In this document: piece by piece, positions 25,119 to 35,772 of the stretch
How positions within the stretch are numbered: the stretch's first letter is position 1
Layout of the letters: each line of letters opens with the position of its first letter
From: Cannabis sativa
Taxonomy: Eukaryota; Streptophyta; Magnoliopsida; Rosales; Cannabaceae
Direction: 5' to 3'
Length of the DNA stretch: 64,000 nt
NCBI RefSeq assembly: GCF_029168945.1
Contig: NC_083603.1
Coordinates: 34,011,396-34,075,395 of the forward strand
Position numbers and translations under genes: made by a program
The notes under the pieces: generated by a model
Seen by the model: the letters and a program-made list of their open reading frames with translations, nothing else
The model's database searches: none
What the model was told of the DNA's origin: nothing

Positions 25119-26435
25119 TGTTGCGATATTTTTGCACACGCAAGTGTACGTATCGTTTAAAGAAGTAGACTCACTAGGAGTGAGGTCGATCCCACAGGGA
25201 GTGTAGTTAAGTACGTTAAAATTAAACTTTTACTTTTATTTGGTTAAATAAAAAATAAAGAAAGAATTAAGAATAAGAAACTAGTAAGAAACAATTATAC
25301 AAGAAAATTTAAATTTAATAAAAACTAGGGTGTCGATTTCAATTGTTTCTATTGAATATGGTCTAATATGATTATTTCCCTAATATTAATTCCAATGCAA
25401 TAGCAGGTTTACTAAGGTAATTTATAGTCTTCTCAGATATATAAACCTCAATTACATGCAAACTTTCTACTCTCGTGATAAATTTAACATGCAACAGGCA
25501 TTAAACACAGAAACCCTATAAGCTATCTAAACCATATAGGTACTCTCGTCCTATATCGAAATTTAGTTCTATTCTACTATAGCATATTTGACACTCACTT
25601 CTCAGATCTCGCATCAAAATCATAAACAGTTAATTGGTGGCCAGACAATTAAAAGTAATTAAGCACAAATAAAATAGAATACATAGAAATTAGGGGGAAA
25701 ATAAATCATATTAAAACCATAAAACAATGTTAAACAATATCCATCTAACCCTAATTAAAGTGTTTAGTTACTCATGTTCAATGAAGCACAAATACACATA
25801 TTAACTGATAGAAAAGAGATGAAAAATACAGAAGAGAAGAAAAGAAGAATGCTGAAAAACCCTGAGCAGTATGTCTTCAATATTGCAGCTGATCTCTCTA
25901 TTCTGTATCTGAACTCTCACTTTTTCTCTCTGAGATTGCTTGATGAAATCAACTCCCTTCTTCCCTTTATATAGGCATTGAAGGCCTAAAAATATGGAAA
26001 AAAACGCAATATTTAAATTCCCACTCGAATTTAAATTTTTGGGAAACCTCAAACGAGATATTTTTTTCTACTGCGTCGACTGATAGTATTTGGACCATAA
26101 CTCTCTCAATATTGCTCGGAATTGAACGATTCAAGATGTTTCGGAAAGATAAAAGAGAGATCTAGAACTTTCATGTTTTGACTTTTTCCAAAATCCAATT
26201 AGAAAACCGTCGAATTCAGGCTTGAAGTTTCGGCTTCCACAATTTTCTCTATAAAAAATATCATGATATTTTTTATCTTTTTCCCATCTTTTTCTCTGAT
26301 ATTTTTCTAATCTTCTTCTATTTTAAATCTGTAAAAATAAAAGATAACAAGCGTAAAAATGCTCCAAACACGATTAAAACTTAATTAAAAATATACTAAA
26401 CTTAATCTAAAATTAATACTAAAAATAACCTAATA
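25119..26435 (-). repeat. 3' LTR of the gag-only element
   Basis: On the minus strand it begins TATTAGGTTATTTTT (the expected TGTTAG has a G-to-A change in its second base) and ends TATCGCAACA. It is collinear with the 5' LTR at 28846-30161. Confidence 0.92.
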
Positions 26436-27706
26436 AATTCCCCCAAACTAAGCTTTTACTCGTCCTCGAGTAAAACACTAAATAAACATTAAACAAGTCA
26501 ATCTCCAAAACATGAGTAATTTTCAAGTAGGTTCAATAATATGATTATGAAAAAATTCACTTATACATACAATCCAGAATTTCAGTTCAATTACACCCTT
26601 GACATATTTCAATTTATTTTCATTTAGCTCATCAAACCATAGAATGCAATTAACTAACAATTAAACCTTTATGTATGCCAATTACAATCATCAATCCACT
26701 AACCAAAAATTCCATATGCTTGCAATACTTACTATTCTCCACTAATATAGATTAATGCACAACCAAGAATCAGAAGGTCTTTCTAGGCTTGTAATGTTAG
26801 GCTTAGGGTAAAGGTAGTTGAAATGGTCATTTAGGCTTTACTATACCATAAGCTTCTCCAATCATGTCACCCACAATATTTTTCACACAATCCCAATACC
26901 CTTTTTTCTAATTACATGAGAGATATATTCTTCAACAAGGGTGCAACAACTTTATATTTATCTTTTTTTTTTCTAGATTTGACACTAATTGTCAGATTTT
27001 TCTTTCTTTTCTCCTTTTTTTCAAGTTGTTGTCAATCAATTTTTTTTTTTATATATTCTCTCAATTTTCACACTTTTTCCACACACATACAACAAACTTC
27101 CCATCCAAATTCCCCAAAACTAAAGATCTACTTATGGTATGATTAGGGTCAAATTGTGGATATTCATGGGTTTATCTTTTTATGCTCAATATGTGTAAAA
27201 CAAAGAATAGGTTAATGCTCAAAAAAAGGTAACTATGATAAAAATTACAAGGATGGCTTGAAAGGTACAATCGATCCAAAAAATTGCCTAAATCACTTTC
27301 CTAATCATGCATAATTTATTATTTCGCCTCAAATAGCAAGCAAGCAAGTTCTAGAATTTTCCAAACAACTTTCCACATTCCACAATCAACATGCATAAAA
27401 CAATTCAATTACTAGCAAATTACCTAATATAATTCCATGCTCAAAATTGAAATTAGTCAAGAATGTAATATCACCAAGCACACGGATTTTTCGAAAATAA
27501 GTGAACTTTTCAAATCATGCTATCTACCTACTTTTAAATTGGCTCACATTAAGAAAATTGACTCAAAACAATAAAAACTAAAAACTAAAAATTAAAAGAC
27601 ATAAAACTTAAAAAAAAAACTCAAAATAAAAATTAAGTCACTGCTCCCCCCAAACTAAAGTGACACATTGTCCCCAATGTGACATTAAAGAAAAAGAAAA
27701 GGAAAC
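26436..27706 (-). other. 3' internal region of the gag-only element, non-coding
   Basis: No long frame on either strand. It lies between the Gag-like frame and the polypurine tract. Such long non-coding internal DNA is usual in gag-only and LARD elements. Confidence 0.6.
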
Positions 27707-28654
27707 TTACCTGGGTGCCACATCAATAAGCGGTTGACGCCCATAATAAGCGTCATGCAAGACAACTTGAAAATTGTTGTTGTACTTGCCTTCAAGCTTG
27801 GCAAGTGATGAGTTTGAATCAAAGTCAGTACCAACAACACAAGACTTTGGATGATGAGCTTGGGGAGAAGCCTTTCGTAGCTCGCAGAGGATGTAATATG
27901 GTGTTGATGAAATATATAGATTTATTGGTGGTTTATTAGTCAATATCATTGATGAAGTCGAATCAGTGATGCCATGTTCTTCCTCATCCCCCAATGTCAC
28001 AGTATCTACTCTTTCATCTAACAAACCTTCTTCTTGTTGCTCACTCTCCACGTGGCTATTCATACCCTCACTTGTGATTTCATATTCAATGAGTTCCTCT
28101 TCACAAGGATCTTGATCTTCAATTGTAGGCTCATTATCTTCCTTGTACTCAACTAATGACCCTTCTTCATTGTAGCAATAACTCTCATAACTTTCATCAT
28201 TGGAATTATTACATTCTGAATCATGAGCCATTGAATTATCACATAAGGATCTCACCATGTCAGTTAAGCGATTAATCTCTCCTGGAAGTGATTGCATAAG
28301 TGCTAGTAGTTGTTCCTCTTTTTCAGATTGTTGAGATGAATTTGGGCAATAAGGTGGGTATTGGTGACTCCAACCCTGAAGTGATGGATCCCAATGCCAG
28401 TCGTAATCAAAATCTGCCATATTATTCAATAGATCTATTATGCCATAGCCTCTCATTAATAGAGGCGCTCCAGTGACCTCTGCTCCATAATTAACCCAGC
28501 TTTTTGTTTCATCATTAAGTCCATTATAAAATAGCCACGTAAAGCACCCACTTGAGAAAGTGGGATAACATCTCTCTCCATACTCTTTAAATCTCCTCCA
28601 AGCAGAATAGAATGGCTCATTGTGTTGTTGGGCAAAATCCTCAAGGTATAGCAT
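27707..28654 (-). CDS. Gag-like protein of the gag-only element
   Basis: An open frame of 315 codons. Residues about 1-90 contain FYSAWRRFKEYGERCYP and WLFYNGLNDETKSWV, the typical pattern of the plant retrotransposon Gag (retrotrans_gag) domain in Athila/Tat-type gypsy elements. The middle is strongly acidic (about residues 150-240, many Glu/Asp), and no zinc knuckle is seen. The frame starts about 190 nt after the primer site, so the first Met may not be the true start; upstream sequence on the minus strand to 28845 contains no earlier in-frame candidate that I can support. Gag would form the particle that packages the RNA. Being open, it may still be made, but no enzyme is encoded. Confidence 0.8.
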   Translation of the reverse strand: MLYLEDFAQQHNEPFYSAWRRFKEYGERCYPTFSSGCFTWLFYNGLNDETKSWVNYGAEVTGAPLLMRGYGIIDLLNNMADFDYDWHWDPSLQGWSHQYPPYCPNSSQQSEKEEQLLALMQSLPGEINRLTDMVRSLCDNSMAHDSECNNSNDESYESYCYNEEGSLVEYKEDNEPTIEDQDPCEEELIEYEITSEGMNSHVESEQQEEGLLDERVDTVTLGDEEEHGITDSTSSMILTNKPPINLYISSTPYYILCELRKASPQAHHPKSCVVGTDFDSNSSLAKLEGKYNNNFQVVLHDAYYGRQPLIDVAPR

Positions 28655-28845
28655 CTGGATTTACCTTGCAGGTCAAGCTCATCAATAAAACATTAGTAAA
28701 ATAAAATAAAACTAAATTAGTACTAAAAAGATAAAAATTTGAAACAACAAAATTAATACTAAAACTAAAAAGAAAAACCAAATTAGAAAAAAATTTAATT
28801 TTTAATAATATTAACTATCACTCCCCGGCAACGGCGCCAAAAACT
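28655..28845 (-). other. leader and tRNA-Asp primer site of the gag-only element
   Basis: On the minus strand, directly after the 5' LTR and a short spacer, comes TGGCGCCGTTGCCGGGG (about 28838-28822). It is complementary to the 3' end of plant tRNA-Asp. The remainder is A/T-rich leader. Confidence 0.85.
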
Positions 28846-30161
28846 TGTTGCGATATTTTTGCACACGCAAGTGTACGTATCGTTTAAAGTAGTAGACTCA
28901 CTAGGAGTGAGGTCGATCCCACAGGGAGTGTAGTTAAGTACGTTAAAATTAAACTTTTACTTTTATTTGGTTAAATAAAAAATAAAGAAAGAATTAAGAA
29001 TAAGAAACTAGTAAGAAACAATTATACAAGAAAATTTAAAGTTAATAAAAACTAGGGTGTCGATTTCAATTGTTTCTATTGAATATGGTCTAATATGATT
29101 ATTTCCCTAATATTAATTCCAATGCAATAGCAGGTTTACTAAGGTAATTTATAGTCTTCTCAGATATATAAACCTCAATTACATGCAAACTTTCTACTCT
29201 CGTGATAAATTTAACATGCAACAGGCATTAAACACAGAAACCCTATAAGCTATCTAAACCATATAGGTACTCTCGTCCTATATCGAAATTCAGTTCTATT
29301 CTACTATAGCATATTTGACACTCACTTCTCAGATCTCGCATCAAAATCATAAACAGTTAATTGGTGGCCAGACAATTAAAAGTAATTAAGCACAAATAAA
29401 ATAGAATACATAGAAATTAGGGGGAAAATAAATCATATTAAAACCATAAAACAATGTTAAACAATATCCATCTAACCCTAATTAAAGTGTTTAGTTACTC
29501 ATGTTCAATGAAGCACAAATACACATATTAACTGATAGAAAAGAGATGAAAAATACAGAAGAGAAGAAAAGAAGAATGCTGAAAAACCCTGAGCAGTATG
29601 TCTTCAATATTGCAGCTGATCTCTCTATTCTGTATCTGAACTCTCACTTTTTCTCTCTGAGATGGCTTGATGAAATCAACTCCCTTCTTCCCTTTATATA
29701 GGCATTGAAGGCCTAAAAATATGGAAAAAACGCAATATTTAAATTCCCACTCGAATTTAAATTTTTGGGAAACCTCAAACGAGATATTTTTTTCTACTGC
29801 GTCGACTGATAGTATTTGGACCATAACTCTCTCAATATTGCTCGGAATTAAACGATTCAAGATGTTCCGGAAAGATAAAAGAGAGATCTAGAACTTTCAT
29901 GTTTTGACTTTTTCCAAAATCCAATCAGAAAACCGTCGAATTAAGGCTTGAAGTTTCGGCTTCCACAATTTTCTCTATAAAAAATATCATGATATTTTTT
30001 ATCTTTTTCCCATCTTTTTCTCTGATATTTTTCTAATCTTCTTCTATTTTAAATCTGTAAAAATAAAAGATAACAAGCGTAAAAATGCTCCAAACACGAT
30101 TAAAACTTAATTAAAAATATACTAAACTTAATCTAAAATTAATACTAAAAATAACCTAACA
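28846..30161 (-). repeat. 5' LTR of the gag-only element
   Basis: On the minus strand it begins TGTTAGGTTATTTTT and ends TATCGCAACA, next to the primer site. Its plus-strand small frame (29501-29701) is repeated in the other LTR and is not considered a gene. Confidence 0.92.
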
Positions 30162-30738
30162 GGCCCAAATCCACTAAGCATGGCCAGCCACTTTTGTAGG
30201 CAATTTAAACTGATATTTTTATTATTTTAATGCCAAATAATTCAAACCTAACCCTAGTGGAATGCTATACATAGATAGTGAAGGCTTCAGGAAAATTACA
30301 CTTAAATTTTCTATTTTTCCTTCAGAGAAAAACCTGAGCCTTTCTCTCTCCCTATCTTTAGCTGCCACTTCTTCTTTCTCTTCCCTCTTGAGATTTCGAA
30401 ATTCTTAGTGTATGAGTAGTGCCCACACACAGCAAGTGATACCTCAATCATAGTGAGGAAGATCGTGAAGAAAGACTTTCAGCAAGAAGGAGTTTCAGCA
30501 TCAAAGATTCAGAGAAAGAGATCCAGGTTCAGATATTGATAATGCTCTGCTACAGAAAGGAATCAAGGGCTAGATATCTGAACGGAAGGAGTCATTATAT
30601 TCCGCTGCACCCAATGTAAGGTTTCTTTAACTTTATATGTGTTTAATTTCATCGTTTTAGAAAGTTCATATTTAGGGTGTTAATAAACATACTTGTGAGT
30701 AGATCTAAGATCCTGGTAAAATAATTTCCAACACACAC

Positions 30739-31185
30739 TGCTCGTATGGGTGTTTTAGATTATGAGGATATCTAGATTCAGTGAGAGTTTGTCTTTAGTG
30801 TGTTTTATTTGTTTTATGAAACGTGTGTATTTGGATATTTTTCTGATCAGAAATTATGTTATTCAGTTTATTTCACTTTGTACATTTAAGCTAAAGTTTT
30901 GATCTCCATAAAGTAAAGTATGACCAATTGAAAATTGACATGAATAGATCACCATGCATGTAATTTTCATACCACATTATCATGATTGATCTATGTCATT
31001 TGGCTATGTTGATATATGTGACCATTGATGGGTTTAGTTGTGAATGATGCAACGAAAATCGCTTTGATCCTATGTTGATATAGTTAATGGACGAGATTGC
31101 ACATGCCTATGGTTATGATGACAAAGTTATGAGCTCAATAAGGTTAACACATTTATATGTATACATATGTGACCCAGTGGGAGAT
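30739..31185 (+). other. copia pol tail and 3' untranslated region
   Basis: The first 37 nt (30739-30775) are the displaced last codons and stop of the copia polyprotein. Untranslated sequence then runs to the polypurine tract AGTGGGAGA at 31176-31184. Confidence 0.85.
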
Positions 31186-31636
31186 TGTTAGAAATAATTG
31201 GGGTCACAATTGTATATATAAAATGTGTGTTGGGTCATCAAATAAATAAGTCAAATTTATGTGGTCTATTTTGGAATAAAGTTTATGACTTAAGGGCATG
31301 ATTATCATGATTTTAATATGTGGATACCAATTAGATAGTTTCTAATTTGATGAGGGGCCAAATTAGAAATTATTAATAAATATTACCAACTGTTGTAACA
31401 GTTGGTAATATAACAGGTATGGGTCCCCATTTTGCATCGTATCATTATTTTTTCAGAGTTCCTGAATCCCCATCATTAGGAAAATAAGGTTTCAAAGGTT
31501 TTGATGTAAAATTGGAAGATCATACCAATCAAAGATCGATTCTATGGACTCCGGGACGCTTCCGATAATCTATATTTCATTGTTTGATTCTCACGAATTA
31601 ATTAGGGCTATATTCAGAGTTTACAGTATTCCAACA
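31186..31636 (+). repeat. copia 3' LTR
   Basis: 451 bp, beginning TGTTAGAAATAATTGGGG and ending ATTCCAACA. It is followed by the TSD AATAT at 31637. Confidence 0.95.
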
Positions 31637-31728
31637 AATATAAATAAAAAGTCACCCATGAATTTCTCATAAATTAAGAATTCAGTTATATAGGCACACT
31701 TTATATAGAATAGATATCAATATATCAA

Positions 31729-31899
31729 TCAATATATATATATAAAGGAAAGCAAAAGAAGAGTTTAGATGGCAACCTATTTTTTTTTTCTTCCTATTTT
31801 TTATATTTTATGATACATTCTCTTATTTTCTTTGAGAAATACACTACACATATAAACAAAAAGTCTCACATCATTTAAAAATGGTTTAGATATTATCAA
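31729..31899 (+). mobile_element. Helitron family B 5' fragment
   Basis: Begins TCAATATATATATATAAAGG at 31729 and follows the family B sequence (AAAGCAAAAGAAGAG, TGGCAACC) until another B tip starts at 31900. Its 3' part is missing. Confidence 0.6.
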
Positions 31900-31941
31900 T
31901 CAATATATATATACTAGCAAAATACTACGTGCGAGGCACGT

Positions 31942-33829
31942 ATACTAAATTTATGCTAGTTTTTTTCTATGTTATTTGAAAGTGATACAATTAAAAATTA
32001 AAGAAAAAATATTATTAATTATTAGGTGAGACTATTATTATGTGTATCTAAATATTATATTTTATAATGTTGTCAATTAAAAGTGAATACCGAATGCAAT
32101 ATATTAGTGTTGAAGAAAGCTTGATGATTTAAATATGTTCTTAAGTTAATCCAAAAATAAATTAAAAATTAATGTTTCAATACTTAAAGAAACATTACTT
32201 AAATGGGTGTAAGATAAAAAAGAAAATTAAAAATTAATCTCTAAATTATTGATAATTGAAGATAGCATTTGTCTAAAAATTGTAGATAAGAAAACTAATG
32301 ATAGTCATTGGTGGATTTCAATCTTCATTTGCTTCGATAGAGACAATAGTGTAATTTTTGTATTTTGTACTTTTCATTCTAGTCGGGTCCGCATATATCT
32401 GGATTGTCCATTTTTTCGTTGATAAATTGAATATGGTAGTGTCGACAAAAAGTGAAAACCATGTTTAACAAAAACTGATAGCATTCTATAACAAAATACT
32501 ATTAAATTATTTTAAAATACTATATTTTATTAAAATAAAACTATATACGATTAAAATTTCATATTTATCTTTACTCAAAAAGAAAAAAAAATTGATAAAA
32601 AAAATGAAAAGTTTCTATTATTATCTCCACTGCCTTTCTAGATGTGAATAATGGTCTCTTCTTTCTTCCATATTCTTCTTTATTTTTTGTATATTGTGTT
32701 TGCAACATATATGTAAATTATTATGTAACTTTAAAAAACTTTGCTCTTGGAAACTAATGCATATGCCGAGCACTTAGAATCATTTATTAGCTGTAAACTT
32801 TGTTGGGTTTTTTTCGCCATTGATGCTTGGTTTTGTGAACTTTGATAAATGTCACGCTTCTTTTTTATTATTATTATTACTTATATATTTTGTTATTAAG
32901 TTGTGAAGAAGAAAAAAGAGAAGTACGGATTGGAATATTATGTGTGATCCCATGGGAATGTCCAAATTGTAATAGGAAAAGGAATACAATAAATAATTAA
33001 AGAAAACATAATCGTAGATGTACAACAGTAAAAACCCAATCGTATTTTTTTTAGATTTAATGGGATTTATTTTATTATATATAAATGAAAAGTGACCCAT
33101 GAATAAAAAGAAAATTAAAAATTAAAAAGAAACACAATGTGTGTAAGATAAAAAGAAAATTAAAAATTAATCTCTAAATTGTTGATAATTGAAGATAACA
33201 TTTGCTTCGACAGAGACAATAGTATAATTTTTTATTTTGCACTTTTCATTCTAACCGAGTCTGCATATAACTGGATTGTCCATTTTTTTGTATATAAATT
33301 GAATATGGTAGTGTTGATAAAGTGGCGGTGTTCCTGCAAATAGTTATTTATTTTCATTTAAGATGATTAGACATGGTGTGCATAATTAATTTAATTAAAA
33401 AAATTTACTTATGAAAGACAAAACTACACCTCTGCAGTATAATCCATTAATTGGACACCAGTACACGAAAATATTTTCTATAACTACTTTTGTTTTTTAA
33501 TTTTAAAAATAGAAAACAAAAATATATTCAATAATTTTTATTTTTTAAATTTATTTAAGTTAGATTCAAGTCTGAGTTTAGGATCAGAAGAGCAGTGGTT
33601 CGAATCTAGGTCCCAAGGTCTAGGTTAAAATCGAAGTCCAAAATATTAATTAATAAAAATTGTTTAAAAAAATTTCAAAAATATATATTTTTTAAAATTT
33701 TGATTCTCAATTAAAAAATTAAAAAGTGAAAACAGTCCTATAGAATATGTTTTTAGAAAATATTTTTACTTTTTTAATTAAAAAAATAGAAAATTAATTA
33801 AAGAATTGTCATCAAACGAACCCTTAGTT
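31942..33829. other. Helitron A copy 3 body with an internal duplication, no gene
   Basis: AT-rich. Segments 32215-32445 and 33117-33330 are diverged direct copies that share GATAATTGAAGATA and CTGGATTGTCCATTTTTT. No coding sequence was recognised. Confidence 0.6.
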
Positions 33830-34687
33830 TTAAGGCCCTTCTATCATTGAGACCGTGGAATCATTGACAGAGCTTGTAGTAGCCTTTTGCGATCTGGGAG
33901 AGTTATGATAAGTAAATATTGGTCGAATGGGTTGAGGACGATTTGTTTCATTGCTGAGCATGAAAATTACATCTGCCATGCTTGGTCTATCTGTGGTGTG
34001 ATCTTGTACGCATAACAACCCAACATGTATGCATCTTATTGCTTCTAATGCAACATATGAGCCACCCATTGCTTCATCTACAAACTCCACTCCTTTACCC
34101 TCACTCCATAATTTTCATGCCTGAATGAATTCATATGATTCGTAATGAAATCAAAACATAAATTAATTATATAGAAATAAATGTATATGCGTTAATTAAT
34201 TCAACGAGAACTCACATAAGCAACAAGGCTGAGAATAATAATGGAAGTTAGAGTTCTTCTTGCCGCTCACTATCTCTATGATCAAGACACCAAAGCTAAA
34301 AACATCTGATTTTTCTGAGAAGACTCCGCTCATGGCATATTCAGGAGACATGTAGCCTCTGTACTTAATTGCAACATTGAACCATTAGCGCTTGTTAGTC
34401 ATAACTCATCATACCAAAGTAAACACATGCATAAATAGATTAAGATCCTTACAAAGTTCCAACAACTCTTTGAGTGTTTGCCATATCTACTGTTTCCTGG
34501 AAAATACGAGCCAAATCGAAATCTGATATTTTTGGATTCATCTTCTCATCCAAAAGAATGTTGTTGGCCTTTAAATCTCTATGTATTACTCTTAAAGATG
34601 AGTCACGATGGAGATATAAAAGACCTCTGGCGATTCCAAGTATAATGTTCATCCGTGCATCCCAATTCAGCTGTTCTCTACCTCTTG
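33830..34687 (-). pseudogene. captured S-domain (G-type lectin) receptor-like kinase gene, last three exons
   Basis: Exons about 34687-34453, 34358-34216 and 34120-33830 keep GT-AG borders. Exon 1 has [12 protein letters not shown], the catalytic loop [12 protein letters not shown] and SDFDLARIF; the kinase DFG motif reads DFD here. Exon 2 has [24 protein letters not shown]. Exon 3 has LLCVQD and DRPSMADV and ends with the SD1-type tail SMIEGP. The exon pattern fits plant S-domain RLK genes. A frame slip near the end of exon 2 and a TGA for Trp near the start of exon 3 disable it. The kinase N-lobe, the membrane segment and the extracellular lectin part are absent. It lies in the transcription direction of its Helitron. 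Confidence 0.88.
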
Positions 34688-35484
34688 GAATTAATGGTAA
34701 AAAAAAAATTCTTTATATAATTCGTTCTTTTCCTGATCTCTCTCAACAAACTAATTGTATATGCGACTTATAAAAAAAAAAAAAAAACTAATTGTATATG
34801 CGGTTTAAGGTTCAATTTATTTTATATATATTTTTAATTTCTAGAGTTATAGTTGTGATTATATATAGAGTTGAAATATGCTAAATATCAGTTTAAATAT
34901 TGATAGGATTTGTTTTATTATTATTTTATTATATATAAATAATATTTTATTATTTTATTAAATAAAAATAAAAAATCACACATGAATTTTTTCATAAACC
35001 AAGAATTTCAGTTATATAGCCACACTTTATATGGAATAGATATATAAAGGAAAGCAAAAGAAGAGTTTACGTGGCAACCTATTTTTTTTCTTCCTATTTT
35101 TTCTATTTTATGATACATTCTCTTATTTTTTTTGAAAAAAAAAATACTACACATACAAACAAAAAGTCTCACATCATTTAAAAATGGTTTAGTTGTTATC
35201 CATGTAGGTTATAAGTAGTAGTTTTATTATTTTACTTTCTTTTATCTAAAAAATATTATTTTTTTATGGGTAATTGATTAATGTCTTAGCCAATAATTTT
35301 TTTTATATATATTTGTATAAGTAGTCATTTATTTTCTAATAATTAACTTTGTATAATAACTTTTAATTTTATTTTATATATTTATGAAATGAATTTTTGT
35401 TAAAGAACTTTATTTTACTATTCTAGATTTATATATTGTTAAATGTTCGAATTAACAATAATTTTTTATAACTAAAATATTTTT

Positions 35485-35772
35485 TCTTATATATATATAT
35501 AAAGGAAAGCATATTTTTTTCTTCCGATTTTATTTTATTTTATGACACATTCTTTTATTTTCTTTTGAAAAATACACTACACATACAAATTAAAAGTGCC
35601 ACATCATTTAAAAATCGTTTAGATATTATCCATGTAGGTTATAAGTAGTAGTTTTATTATTTTACTTTCTTTTATTTAAAAAATATTATTTTTTATAGGT
35701 GATTGATTAATGTCTTACCCAATAAATTTTTTTATATATTTTTTGTATAAGTAGTTATTTATTTTCTAATAA
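35485..35772 (+). mobile_element. Helitron family B 5' fragment
   Basis: A B-type 5' tip (TCTTATATATATATATAAAGG) begins at about 35485. Its sequence matches 35041-35300 with a small deletion and is cut by the complete small Helitron starting at 35773. Confidence 0.55.

Larger units (their letters stand above)
25119..30161 (-). mobile_element. gag-only LTR retrotransposon (TR-GAG type, Athila-like)
   Basis: LTRs 25119-26435 (3' LTR) and 28846-30161 (5' LTR) are about 1316 bp and differ at about ten positions. TSD is GGCCC (25114-25118 and 30162-30166). On the minus strand the 5' LTR is followed by a primer site containing TGGCGCCGTTGCCGGGG, matching plant tRNA-Asp. A G-rich polypurine tract (TTTGGGGGAAT, about 26447-26437) precedes the 3' LTR. 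The internal region of about 2.4 kb carries a Gag-like reading frame but no protease, reverse transcriptase or integrase, so movement would need another element's enzymes. An unoccupied target is seen in the related LTR at 60040-60044. Confidence 0.92.
23790..30733 (+). mobile_element. solo LTR of an Angela-like copia element, itself interrupted
   Basis: Starts TGTTGGGTTTTATGCCC and ends AATTTCCAACA. It is flanked by the 5-bp repeat CACAC (23785-23789 and 30734-30738). Removing it restores the expected copia pol C-terminus. The native length without the gag-only element is about 1.9 kb. A second copy of this LTR lies on the minus strand at 59479-60888 and lacks about 480 bp corresponding to about 24185-24668. 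No internal region of the parent element is left here, hence solo LTR. Confidence 0.9.
18309..31636 (+). mobile_element. Ty1/copia retrotransposon with two nested later insertions
   Basis: The LTRs are 18309-18759 and 31186-31636, both 451 bp, TGTTAGAAAT to CCAACA/CTAACA. The direct repeat AATAT flanks the element (18304-18308 and 31637-31641). About 13 differences between the LTRs are visible. Internal order: primer site, leader, gag-pol frame, 3' untranslated part, polypurine tract AGTGGGAGA (31176-31184). An Angela-like solo LTR (23790-30733) interrupts the 3' end of pol and itself contains a gag-only LTR element. Without these insertions the element is about 6.4 kb. Confidence 0.95.
17061..31714 (-). 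mobile_element. Helitron family A copy 2, split by a copia element
   Basis: On the minus strand it starts TCTATTCTATATAAAGTG at 31714 and ends with hairpin 17088-17074 and CTAG at 17064-17061, flanked by A/T as expected. Without the copia element and one copy of its TSD it would be about 1.3 kb. Sequence 17100-17460 closely follows 31942-32300 of copy 3. Region 17461-18308 holds no recognisable gene. Confidence 0.75.
31914..35040 (-). mobile_element. Helitron family A copy 3, carrying receptor-kinase exons
   Basis: On the minus strand it starts TCTATTCCATATAAAGTG at 35040 and ends with hairpin 31941-31927 (ACGTGC-CTC-GCACGT) and CTAG at 31917-31914, flanked by A and T. It holds three exons of a receptor kinase gene (33830-34687). 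A second, 5'-truncated copy of its own 5' region (about 33108-33045 minus) and a duplicated body segment (32215-32445 resembling 33117-33330) show that it is built from two Helitron copies in tandem. No Rep/helicase gene. Confidence 0.78.
31900..35484 (+). mobile_element. Helitron family B copy, split by Helitron A copy 3
   Basis: The tip TCAATATATATATA (31900-31913) is separated from TATATAAAGGAAAGC (35041 on) by the Helitron at 31914-35040. The body to about 35484 follows the copy at 16600-17042. The 3' terminus is not seen before the next B-like 5' end at 35485. Confidence 0.6.

Noticed and set aside
29501..29701. 66-codon frame present twice (25774-25974 and 29501-29701)
   Set aside because: It is duplicated only because it lies in both LTRs of the gag-only element. 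It has no start context or family match, and Gag is on the other strand.
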